Under the pieces are notes generated by a model. It was not told where the DNA came from. It was given only the letters and a program-made list of their open reading frames with translations, and did not search any database. A program made the translations under genes and the position numbers. DNA of 13,560 nt from CAYXXN01 sp964469055 (GTDB lineage Bacteria > Acidobacteriota > Thermoanaerobaculia > Multivoradales > JAHEKO01): positions 1 to 13,560 of the forward strand of contig CAYXXN010000074.1 of the NCBI GenBank assembly GCA_964469055.1, written 5' to 3'. The stretch's first letter is position 1; each line of letters starts with the position of its first letter. This document shows positions 1 to 7,958 of the stretch, piece after piece.

Positions 1-171
1 GAGTGGGCGGTGGTTCAGGGGCGGCCGGGCTCGGAGCCGATTCTGCGTCGGTTGGCGTTTTGAGTCGGTGGGGGAGATTCGGGTGCTGGTGGCCCGGTCG
101 TGACGCTGCGTGCGTGGGTCGCGGCTGGCTAACTCCGCGCTGGAGCCGACGAAGCCCCCGCCGTTACGCGC

Positions 172-1547
<1,376 letters not shown>

Positions 1548-1551
<4 letters not shown>

Positions 1552-4310
1552 CGGCTCTCACCCGCTGCGCGCGGCAGCTCGACGAGGAAGCAGGTGCCGT
1601 CGCCGGCGTGGCTCACCACCCGCAACTCGCCACCGTGGCGGTGCACGATCGCGTAGCTGATCGCCAGCCCGAGGCCGGTGCCGCCCTGCGCGGTCTTGGT
1701 CGAGAAGAAGGGCTCGAAGATGCGCTCGAGCTCTTGGGGCGCGATGCCAGCGCCGCTGTCGCGGACGGCGAGGCGAGCCCAACGCTCGTCGGCCGTGAGC
1801 GTGACCTCGAGGTCGCCGCCGGCCGGCGCCAGCGCCTCGACGGCGTTGAGCGCCAGGTTGGTGACCACCTGCTGCAGCTCGTCGTCGTTGCCCTCGACGA
1901 CGATCGGCACCTCCGGGGGCTTCCAGGTCAGCCGTACGTTGGCGCCGGCGATCCGTTCGGCGAGGAGGTCCAGGCCGTCGCCCACCACGCGCCCGACGTC
2001 GACCGGTCGGGTTTCGCGCGGCCGCTCGCGCGACAGCTCCAGCAGGTTCGAGACGATGCGCGAGGCCCGAAACGTCTGGCGCTCGACCTTCTCGAGCAAC
2101 GCCCGCCGTGGATCGTCGGCCGGGGTGTCCGCGAGCAGGAGTTGGGCGTAGCTCGAGATGCCGGTCAAGGGAGTGTTGACCTCGTGGGCGACACCCGCCG
2201 CCAACATGCCGAGGGAGGCCAGGCGCTCCCGCTCCAGCAGAGCCGCCTCCATGGCGATGCGATCGGTGACGTCCGCCACCACGACGACGCGCCGCGGCCC
2301 GTGCGGCCCGGCCTCGAAGGAGGCGACGGAGATCTGCAGGTAGCGGGGCTCGGCGCCGGGCGTCCTGAGGCTGACCTCGCGCAACCCCTCTCCCGGCTCG
2401 GGCAGCGCCTCGATGGGGAGCACCTCGGCGAGGAGTCGGCCGGCCTCGACCTTCTCCCCCACCAGTCGCTCGAAAGCGGTGTTGGCCGACTCGATACGCC
2501 CGTCGCGGTCCAGGACGACGATGCCGGTCGGCGAGGACTCGAAGATCTCGCGCGTGTAGTGCTCGAGCCGGGTCACCTCGGCGAGTTGGGCGCGCACCTG
2601 TTCGAGGAGCTGGGCGTTCTCGACCGCCAGGGCGACTTGGTCGAGCAGGTTGCGGATCAGATCGAGGTCAGCGCTCGCCAGCGGCACTTCGCCGGCCTTG
2701 TAGCCGAGGACGACGGCCCCGAGCCGCGTGTCGCGCACCTCGAGCGGCAGGGCGTAGCGGTAGCCGGCCGCGAACAGCCGTCGCTGCGGGGTCATCGGTT
2801 CCACGGCCAGCTCGACCGCCGACAGTGCCCGCACCTCGCTCGCCCAGAAGTCCTCGCCCAACGCCTCCTCGGGCACCACGCTGGGCAGGGCGGGCTCGCC
2901 GCGCACCGGTACCAGGCCCGCCTCCGAGCGCAGCAGGAGGTTGGCGCAGGCCACGTCGAACGTCTCCTCGATCTGCCCCAGGAGCATCTCCGAGAGCTGC
3001 CCCAGGTCGCGCTCGTGCAGCAGGTCGCGCCCGAACTCGGCGAGCGACCGGCGGCGCTGGAACGTGTGCCGGTACTGGATCCGTTCGAGACTGCGATCGA
3101 GACCCCGCCGCGTAGGGATCATCAAGCCGGCGATCGCCAGCCCGGAGGCGAAGGTCAGGAGCGTCCGCGCCGCGGCGAGGTCCTCGGGCACCACGCGGGT
3201 GACGGCCAAGTTGGCGAGCGAGAAGCCGAGCACGCCGAGCAGGACGGTCAGGGTCAAGGACACGGAGCTGCGCACCAGCGGGCCGATGTCCCAGAGCCGG
3301 TAGCGCAGGATCGCGTAGGCGAAGGTGAGCGGCACCAAGGCGAGCGGCAAGACGGCGAGCGCGGCCTGGAGCTGGCCTGGTTCGCCCCCCAGGCTGCGCG
3401 GCAGCAGGTAGAGGGCGAGGAACGGCAGGTAGCCGCCGGCGAGACCCAGGGCGATCCAGATCGCCTGCCGCAGCGGCTCCGGCTGCAGGCGGCGCAACAA
3501 GCGCCAGGCGAGGATGGCCGCCGCCGCCAGCGCGAAGGCGACGAGGTGATAGAGCTCGAGCTGCTGCAACGTCGCGATGGCGCGCTGGAGGTTGCCTTGC
3601 CAGAGCCAGCGCCCCTGGTTGGCCATCGCGTCCCACTGGGCGAGCAGCAAGAAGACGGCCGGCAGGTAGGCGAACGGCGCCCAGCGGCGAGCGAGGGGCC
3701 GTGGAAAGACGAGGAACAGGTGCAGGGTGAGCGGCGCGAGCAGCACTCGCGCTACCGTCTCCAGCACGTAGGTCGCGCGGTCGACGGGATCGAGCAGCTC
3801 GCCCGGCGAGGCGATGTAAACCAGCGTCGAGGTCAGGCACCAGAGGTAGAAGAACCGCGCCGTGCGTCGCTGATCCTGGAGCAGGGTGGCGAAGCCGATC
3901 ACCAGATAGGCGACGCCGATCAGCGCCAGGATCAGGTACGGCCAGTCGATCTCGAGGGCCGGCCGCCGGTAGCGGATGGGAGCGAGAACGTCCTCGCCGC
4001 GCGCCACCACGAGGTCGGTCTCGGGGCGCCGGCGCAAGATGGCGCCGAGGTCGGAGACCTGGCCGGCCTCGCGACCGCCGACGAGCAGAATCTGGTCGCC
4101 CGGTGCCAAGAGGGTCTCCCCGTCGCCGACCGAAGTCACCAGCCAGTGGCCGTCGCGGGGCGTGGCGGCGAATCCGAGCGGCTGGAACGACTCGACCTTG
4201 CGCCACGAGCTGACGGCGCCGACAAGCGCCACACCGGTGCCGAGCAACACGGCCGCCACGAGCAGGAAAGCGCGCTTGCGGCGCTGGCGGGACTGGGCGA
4301 CGGCGGGCAT
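1548..4310 (-). CDS. membrane sensor histidine kinase (PDZ-like, multi-TM, GAF, PAS, NtrB-type kinase)
   Basis: This is a 920-residue inner-membrane sensor kinase, partner of the overlapping sigma54 activator. Using the ATG at 4310 as residue 1, the order is: TM helix about 15-34; a periplasmic PDZ-like segment about 42-115 (GDGETLLAPGDQILLVGG); a polytopic region about 124-400 with eight or nine hydrophobic segments ending near YRLWDIG; GAF about 420-570; PAS about 586-684; HisKA with H709 in HEVNTPL; and an ATPase domain with N818/N822, DSGAGI (D851 onward), FEPFFSTK and GTGLGLAI (877-884). The PDZ-plus-polytopic front end recalls ComP-type sensors, while HExNTPL and the NtrC-type partner point to an NtrB-like kinase. 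Start choice: an in-frame GTG at 4358 would add 16 residues, but it has no ribosome site. ATG 4310 has GAGGAA at 4321-4326, with a rather long 10-base spacer. A candidate promoter lies at 4403-4431. The ligand is unknown. Confidence 0.95.
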
Positions 4311-4402
4311 GGCGGGGAGTTTCCTCGGCGCAGGTCGGTTGAGCACGTTCCATGCCACGGAAACGGTGCGTTGAACCGCCGGAAAACCCTCTTGTCAGAA
4401 GC

Positions 4403-4431
4403 AGTTTAGCCTGTAACTCCAGAAATTTGAA
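4403..4431 (-). promoter_or_regulatory. candidate sigma70-type promoter for the sensor kinase operon
   Basis: Read on the minus strand, TTCAAA (4426-4431) and TAAACT (4403-4408) are separated by exactly 17 bases. Each hexamer matches consensus at four of six positions. Transcription would start near 4396, leaving roughly 85 bases of leader before the ATG at 4310. It is the only reasonable promoter-like pair I see in the AT-richer patch upstream of the kinase. No mapped transcript supports it. Confidence 0.45.
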
Positions 4432-4463
4432 GCGAATCCTTGGCCTTGGATCCAGCCAGCCGA

Positions 4464-4482
4464 GGGGCCCGTAGGCCCTACG
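4464..4482 (-). terminator. weak hairpin downstream of the barrel gene
   Basis: Two mutually exclusive small hairpins lie 25-45 bases past the barrel stop codon. One pairs GGGCC with GGCCC around CGTA; the other pairs CGTAG with CTACG around GCC. Neither is followed by a T tract in the minus-strand direction, so it is not a canonical intrinsic terminator. It may only act as a 3' end-stabilising or Rho-assisted structure. Confidence 0.25.
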
Positions 4483-4509
4483 ACCAGACGGAAGCAGGGG
4501 GCGAGGGAA

Positions 4510-6363
4510 CTAGAAGCCGACCGCGAACCCGCCGGTCACGCGACTCCGCACGGCTTGCGGGTCGTCCCAGTCGGCGAGGTGCGTGGAGAACGGCAGCAGG
4601 CCGCGGGACAGCTCCATGTTGAGCTGCACGGCGAAGTCCGAGGCCAACTGGTGCAGGAAGTCGAGCTCCTGCGTGAGCAGGAGCTGCAGGCGCTGGATCT
4701 CGACCAGCCGCTCCGCCTGGTGGTGGCCGAACGGGTCGAGCCGCTGCGCCAGGTGGTGGACGGCGAGGAAGACGCCGGTCTGGGTGGCGTGGAAGCGAGT
4801 GTCGAGCGAGGTCACCAGGTAGGCGACATCGTTGGTGTAGGGGCGGGCCCGCGGGCCAGCCCACAAAATCCCTCCGCCGCCCGAGCCGAGGGTCGATTCG
4901 AGCCGCGTGTCGATGCGCTGCCCGAGCCGCCGCGTGAGAGCCACGTGCAGCTCCGGCACGCCGTCGCCGGGCACCAGCAAGAGGCTCTCCTCCTGGTTGA
5001 AGAAGTTGCGGTCGAATTGCAGCCGCAGCGTCTCGTCGAACTGGCGATGCAGGGCGCCGATGCTGAAGCGCTCACGGTCGCCCTCGCCGTTCGAGAAGAG
5101 CACCTGGTAGCAGTGCTCGGCGCCGCCGTCGCACGAGGACAGGTCGCCGTATTCGATCACTCCGAAGTCCTGCAGGAAGGAGGAGGCCACATCGCTGTCG
5201 TGCACCTTGACGCTGGCCGAAGTGCGGGCCCGCCAGGTCGGCGAGAGCTGCAGCACGAGGCTGCCCTGCGGCGTCAACGACAGGCTGCCGTCGGAGAGCG
5301 TCGAGTACACGCCGTACTCGACGAGGAACGCGGGATTCAAGCGGGTGCCGCCGCGACCGAAGACCTCGACGCGCTGCGCCGGCAGCCCGAAGCGGTCGTC
5401 GGTGAGGTCGATCTCGCGCTCGCGGTAGCGCAGCCCGGCCTCGAGCCGTGAGCTCGCGCCCAACCCCATGCTGTAGGAACCCTCGAGCCGCCAGGAGCGG
5501 CTCGCCTCCGGCAGCCAGAGCGTGCCGAGGTCGCTGCGGCCGAAGTAGTTGCTCTCCTGCGTGTACTGCGCCGTGACGCGGGCCATGCCTTCCTCGCCGA
5601 GGCGCGACCAAGCCACCCGATGGCTCTCGAAGGCGACGGGGTCGGCGGACTCGCGCAGGCGGTTGTCGTTCGAGGTCAGCTCCACGCGATGCATGCCGCC
5701 GTCCCCGATGTCGAGCGACAGCGATTGCGAGTGACCGTTCGGCCCGCTCGCCGCACCGGCGGCGGGCTCGAGCGCCACGTAGTCGCCGGCGAGATCGACG
5801 TGCACGTCGCGGATGGCGGCCTCGAGGCCCACGCGGCCGCCCGTCATCTGCGCCGTTTCCTGGGTCAAGGTGTGGTCCACACCGGCCAGCGCTCCCATCT
5901 CACCCCGCAGCGACGGCGCGGCGCTCTCGCCAACGCTCCAGGCCGCCACGGCCGCCGCCATCTCGATCTCACGCAGCACGTCGGGAGGGATCTGGCGGCG
6001 CGCCGCCCAATAGTTCTCCTCGCCATCGACCGGCGCCGCCGGCTCCAACTCCATCTCGACGTACTGCGACGCCTCCGCGCTGGCCCGGGTCAGCAGCGCC
6101 ACGGCCGGCACGAAGCCGGGCTTGAAGGCGACGATCTTGTAGAGGCCGGCGGGCAGTTCCGCGAAGCGGAAGGCCCCGGCCTCGTCGGTGGCCGCGCGCT
6201 CGAGGGCCGCGTTGGCGAGCCGGTAGGCGTAGACGCGAGCCGCGGGCAACGGCGAGGTGCCGGCGCTCAGCTTGCCGACCACGGCGCCCTGAGCGTGGAC
6301 CACGGCCCCGGTGCACAGGGCGAGGAGCCAAGCCGTGATCAGGGATCGCCGAACGAGGCGCAT
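4510..6363 (-). CDS. carboxypeptidase-regulatory-like domain, outer-membrane barrel protein
   Basis: This is a 617-residue protein predicted to be exported to the outer membrane. A signal peptide covers about 1-24 (hydrophobic core AWLLALCTGAVV, cut after VVHA). A CarboxypepD_reg/CNA-B-like beta-sandwich follows at about 25-108, with the typical TDEAGAFRFAELPAGLYKI turn. From about 175 to the end the sequence alternates polar and hydrophobic residues as in beta-barrel strands, and it finishes in phenylalanine (GGFAVGF), as expected for BAM-assembled barrels. Between sandwich and barrel (about 115-155) is a short charged linker containing RRQIPPDVLREIE rather than a recognisable TonB plug, and I see no clear TonB box. 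C411 and C418 could form a small disulfide loop. It therefore resembles SusC/TonB-receptor relatives that lack the plug, or a structural barrel; the substrate cannot be inferred. The ATG at 6363 follows a short leader from a strong promoter at 6389-6418. Confidence 0.85.
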   Translation of the reverse strand: MRLVRRSLITAWLLALCTGAVVHAQGAVVGKLSAGTSPLPAARVYAYRLANAALERAATDEAGAFRFAELPAGLYKIVAFKPGFVPAVALLTRASAEASQYVEMELEPAAPVDGEENYWAARRQIPPDVLREIEMAAAVAAWSVGESAAPSLRGEMGALAGVDHTLTQETAQMTGGRVGLEAAIRDVHVDLAGDYVALEPAAGAASGPNGHSQSLSLDIGDGGMHRVELTSNDNRLRESADPVAFESHRVAWSRLGEEGMARVTAQYTQESNYFGRSDLGTLWLPEASRSWRLEGSYSMGLGASSRLEAGLRYREREIDLTDDRFGLPAQRVEVFGRGGTRLNPAFLVEYGVYSTLSDGSLSLTPQGSLVLQLSPTWRARTSASVKVHDSDVASSFLQDFGVIEYGDLSSCDGGAEHCYQVLFSNGEGDRERFSIGALHRQFDETLRLQFDRNFFNQEESLLLVPGDGVPELHVALTRRLGQRIDTRLESTLGSGGGGILWAGPRARPYTNDVAYLVTSLDTRFHATQTGVFLAVHHLAQRLDPFGHHQAERLVEIQRLQLLLTQELDFLHQLASDFAVQLNMELSRGLLPFSTHLADWDDPQAVRSRVTGGFAVGF

Positions 6364-6388
6364 GGAGTTACCGCCAGCCGTGCCGAAA

Positions 6389-6418
6389 AGTATAGGGAGT
6401 ACGCAACACCCGTGTCAA
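6389..6418 (-). promoter_or_regulatory. strong sigma70-type promoter for the barrel gene
   Basis: On the minus strand a perfect -35 hexamer TTGACA (6413-6418) is followed after 18 bases by TATACT (6389-6394), five of six to consensus. This is the best promoter match in the window. Transcription would start near 6382 and give a leader of about 20 bases before the ATG at 6363. The -35 box sits inside the palindrome at 6407-6430, which suggests either an operator or sharing with the end of the comF transcript. Confidence 0.75.
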
Positions 6419-6430
6419 AAGACGCGGGTG
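6407..6430. repeat. 10-bp inverted repeat with AAAA centre over a -35 box
   Basis: The left arm CACCCGTGTC (6407-6416) and right arm GACGCGGGTG (6421-6430) are complementary at nine of ten positions, the tenth being a possible G-U wobble in RNA, with a four-base AAAA centre. It lies between the comF stop and the barrel gene start and covers the -35 hexamer of the barrel promoter. It could be a repressor operator, or a stem-loop ending the comF mRNA, although no run of T follows on the minus strand. Confidence 0.6.
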
Positions 6431-6451
6431 AGGGCCTCCGATCTGGGGAAC

Positions 6452-6470
6452 AGGCGCGACGGAGGCGCCT
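6452..6470 (-). repeat. small hairpin at the comF stop codon
   Basis: AGGCGC (6452-6457) and GCGCCT (6465-6470) form a six-base stem with a seven-base loop that overlaps the comF stop codon at 6469-6471. There is no T tract, so terminator function is doubtful. With the larger palindrome at 6407-6430 it forms a pair of structures in the comF 3' region. Confidence 0.3.
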
Positions 6471-7311
6471 ATTCCGGTACCCGGGGCGCGCGCGCCGGGA
6501 TCTCTTCCGGCTCCGGCGTGCGGCCGGCCGCGACGGCCAGGACGGCCGCCGCCCCGGCCCGGCGGAGGGCCGCGGCCGCCGCCGCCAGGGTGGCGCCAGT
6601 GGTGACCACGTCGTCGACCAGCAGGCAGACGCGCCCGCGGACGAGCGCCGGCCGGCGCAGTCGGAAGGCGCCCCGCACGTTGGCGCCGCGGGCGGTGCGC
6701 GGCAGCTCGGCCTGGCGCGAGGTGGCGCGCCGCCGCGCCAGCACGGCGCGGCACGGACGGCCGAGGTGTCGCGCCAGCGGCCGCGCGATCTCGGCCGCCT
6801 GGTTGTAGCCCCGGCCGAGCTGCCGCCACCAGTGCAGAGGGACCGGGACGACGAGGTCGACGGTGGCGAGCTCCGCGCGGAGCCGCCCCGCGAGGGCCGT
6901 CGCGAGGTGTCGCCCGAGATAGCTGAGCCCGCCGAACTTGAGGCCGAGGAGGACGGAGTCGAGCGGTGGCGCGTAGAGCCAGCCCGCGAAGAGACGCTCC
7001 AGGTCGGTCGCCCGCTCGGCGCAACGGGGACAGCTGGGCGAGGCACCCGGGCCCCCCGGGAGCGGCCGCAAGCAGCGGTGGCAGCGGCGGCCGCGGACGG
7101 GTGCGAGCCGCCCACGGCAGGGCGGGCAAAGGCCGAGCGCCATGTCGAGCGGCGGATCGAGACTGCCGCAACCGAGGCAGGGCGAGGGCAACAGGAATCG
7201 GGCGAGGCCGGCGATCGGGCCTGTGACGCCGCCCCGGGTTCTCCGTACACCTCCGCGAGCCGGCGGCGTCGCGAGCGCACGGCGAGCGGCGCCTGTCGAG
7301 CGTTCGCTCAT
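6469..7311 (-). CDS. comF: ComF-family phosphoribosyltransferase
   Basis: This is a 280-residue protein, somewhat longer than typical ComF (about 230-250). The N-terminal third carries four CxxC pairs at C45/C48, C62/C65, C77/C80 and C94/C97, probably zinc-binding. The C-terminal part is a type I phosphoribosyltransferase domain with the family's RGYNQAAEIARPLA segment and the PRPP-binding motif LLVDDVVTTGAT at about 230-241. Family members are linked to DNA uptake in competent bacteria, but the gene is widely conserved in organisms not known to be competent, and the substrate is unresolved. No other competence gene is visible nearby. I use the ATG at 7311; upstream in-frame TTG/GTG-type starts would add 16 residues but run into the divergent promoter region. 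About 40 residues precede the first cysteine and are Arg/Ala-rich, so this start may itself be too early. It is divergent from the small barrel gene at 7374. Confidence 0.9.
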   Translation of the reverse strand: MSERSTGAARRALATPPARGGVRRTRGGVTGPIAGLARFLLPSPCLGCGSLDPPLDMALGLCPPCRGRLAPVRGRRCHRCLRPLPGGPGASPSCPRCAERATDLERLFAGWLYAPPLDSVLLGLKFGGLSYLGRHLATALAGRLRAELATVDLVVPVPLHWWRQLGRGYNQAAEIARPLARHLGRPCRAVLARRRATSRQAELPRTARGANVRGAFRLRRPALVRGRVCLLVDDVVTTGATLAAAAAALRRAGAAAVLAVAAGRTPEPEEIPARAPRVPE

Positions 7312-7332
7312 CACCCAGATAGACGCGAACGC
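7300..7332. repeat. 8-bp inverted repeat between comF and the small barrel gene
   Basis: GCGTTCGC (7300-7307) and GCGAACGC (7325-7332) are perfect reverse complements separated by 17 bases. The left arm overlaps the comF start codon region and the right arm ends six bases before the -10-like element of the divergent gene. The spacing would suit a dimeric regulator bound on one face of the helix, but in GC-rich DNA an 8-bp repeat could occur by chance. Confidence 0.4.
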
Positions 7333-7338
7333 CGCCGC

Positions 7339-7344
7339 TATACT
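7339..7344 (+). promoter_or_regulatory. -10-like element for the small barrel gene
   Basis: TATACT (7339-7344) matches the -10 consensus at five of six positions and would start transcription near 7351, about 23 bases before the GTG. No good -35 hexamer lies 16-18 bases upstream (the sequence there is close to CAGATA). The opposite strand of the same bases reads TATAGC, which could in principle serve comF. Confidence 0.5.
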
Positions 7345-7362
7345 TGCCCGATCTGTCACGTC

Positions 7363-7368
7363 GAGGAG
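7363..7368 (+). promoter_or_regulatory. ribosome-binding site fixing the GTG start
   Basis: GAGGAG sits five bases before the GTG at 7374. An in-frame TTG at 7344 would add ten residues, but it overlaps the -10 element and lacks a ribosome site. The GTG start also leaves a clean signal peptide. This decides the start in favour of 7374. Confidence 0.75.
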
Positions 7369-7373
7369 ACCAC

Positions 7374-7922
7374 GTGATCCGCCGTCTGCTCGTTCCGATC
7401 CTCCTGCTCTTGGCGGCGGCCGTGCCGCGCGAGGCGCATGCCCAGGACTACACCTGGACGCTGAGCTTGCTCGGCGGCTTCGGTGGCGCGCTCGACGAGG
7501 GCGGGAGCTCCGGCTTCGGCGGCCAGCTGGGAGCGGCTCTGCATCTCGAGCGAACGCACAGCGTCTGGGTGCGTGCCGGTCGGTTTGGTTTCGACACCGG
7601 CGCCAACGCGGGGTCGCTCGCCGACGCCACCGCGACCTATCTCGACTTCGGCGGCGAATACCAGTTCCACGAGGGCTACTACGAGTCGGGCCTCTTCCTC
7701 GGCCTCGGCGCCTACCAGCTCGAGGGCACGGAGCTGGGGGTGGGGGGGGTGCCGCGCGATGTCCTCGACGACACGGTCATCGGCCTGGTGCTCGGGGTGA
7801 GCGGCGAGTTCAAATTCTCGCCGAGCTTCGCCTTCTTGGTCGAGATCTCCGGTCACGTCGTGGACAGCGACGCGGTCCGCGTGCTGGGCATGGGACACGC
7901 CGGTTTCGCCCTGCACTTCTAG
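7374..7922 (+). CDS. small outer-membrane beta-barrel protein
   Basis: This is a 182-residue exported protein starting at GTG. The signal peptide (about 1-23) has two arginines, a leucine-rich core (LLVPILLLLAAAV) and an AHA-Q cleavage site. The mature part, about 159 residues, alternates polar and hydrophobic residues with aromatic girdle positions and glycine-rich turns, consistent with an eight-stranded barrel of OmpW/OmpA-barrel size. It ends in phenylalanine (GHAGFALHF), the usual BAM recognition residue. I cannot assign a named family; it is best called an OmpW-like or generic porin-family barrel. Codons for ELGVGGVPRD contain a run of eight G (7742-7749), a potential slippage site. The stop codon lies inside a tandem 12-bp repeat. 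HflX follows 34 bases later on the same strand, possibly with its own promoter. Confidence 0.82.
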   Translation: MIRRLLVPILLLLAAAVPREAHAQDYTWTLSLLGGFGGALDEGGSSGFGGQLGAALHLERTHSVWVRAGRFGFDTGANAGSLADATATYLDFGGEYQFHEGYYESGLFLGLGAYQLEGTELGVGGVPRDVLDDTVIGLVLGVSGEFKFSPSFAFLVEISGHVVDSDAVRVLGMGHAGFALHF

Positions 7923-7941
7923 GCCTGGTTTCTAGGCCTGG
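7917..7941 (+). repeat. tandem 12-bp direct repeat including the stop codon
   Basis: TTCTAGGCCTGG occurs at 7917-7928 and again at 7930-7941, with a 13-base period. The first copy contains the stop codon of the small barrel gene. It looks like a small local duplication in the gap before hflX; no function is evident. Confidence 0.7.
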
Positions 7942-7952
7942 CCGGCTCGCGC

Positions 7953-7958
7953 TAGAAT
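7953..7958 (+). promoter_or_regulatory. -10-like element overlapping the hflX start
   Basis: TAGAAT (7953-7958) matches the -10 consensus at five of six positions but overlaps the ATG at 7957. If it is a real promoter, transcription would start near 7964-7966. Translation would then have to begin at a later codon such as the in-frame TTG at 7969, almost leaderless. No good -35 is seen, so it may be coincidental. Confidence 0.3.

Noticed and set aside
1..63. A possible C-terminal fragment of a plus-strand gene (20 codons, ending TGA at 61-63).
   Set aside because: The frame is too short to judge, other frames are also open, and no family resemblance is visible. Positions 64-171 likewise show no supported gene or clear terminator.
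1608..4409. A 933-codon open frame antisense to the sensor kinase.
   Set aside because: It runs exactly opposite a kinase with every expected motif. Its product is a low-complexity Arg/Gly/Gln/Glu mixture with no domain, typical of antisense open frames in GC-rich DNA.
6361..6468. A sigma54 -24/-12 promoter that the local NtrC-type regulator might use.
   Set aside because: GGCAC occurs, but the GG-N10-GC spacing fails. The other intergenic gaps also lack a convincing match.
6536..6600. A short GC-rich repetitive stretch (GGCC/GCCGCC runs) inside comF.
   Set aside because: It is explained by Ala/Arg-rich coding sequence after the PRPP motif in high-GC DNA; no regular repeat unit.
5620..7377. 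A 585-codon plus-strand open frame spanning the barrel gene, its promoter and comF.
   Set aside because: It crosses two well-supported minus-strand genes and an intergenic promoter, and its composition is Arg/Ala/Gly-rich with no motif.
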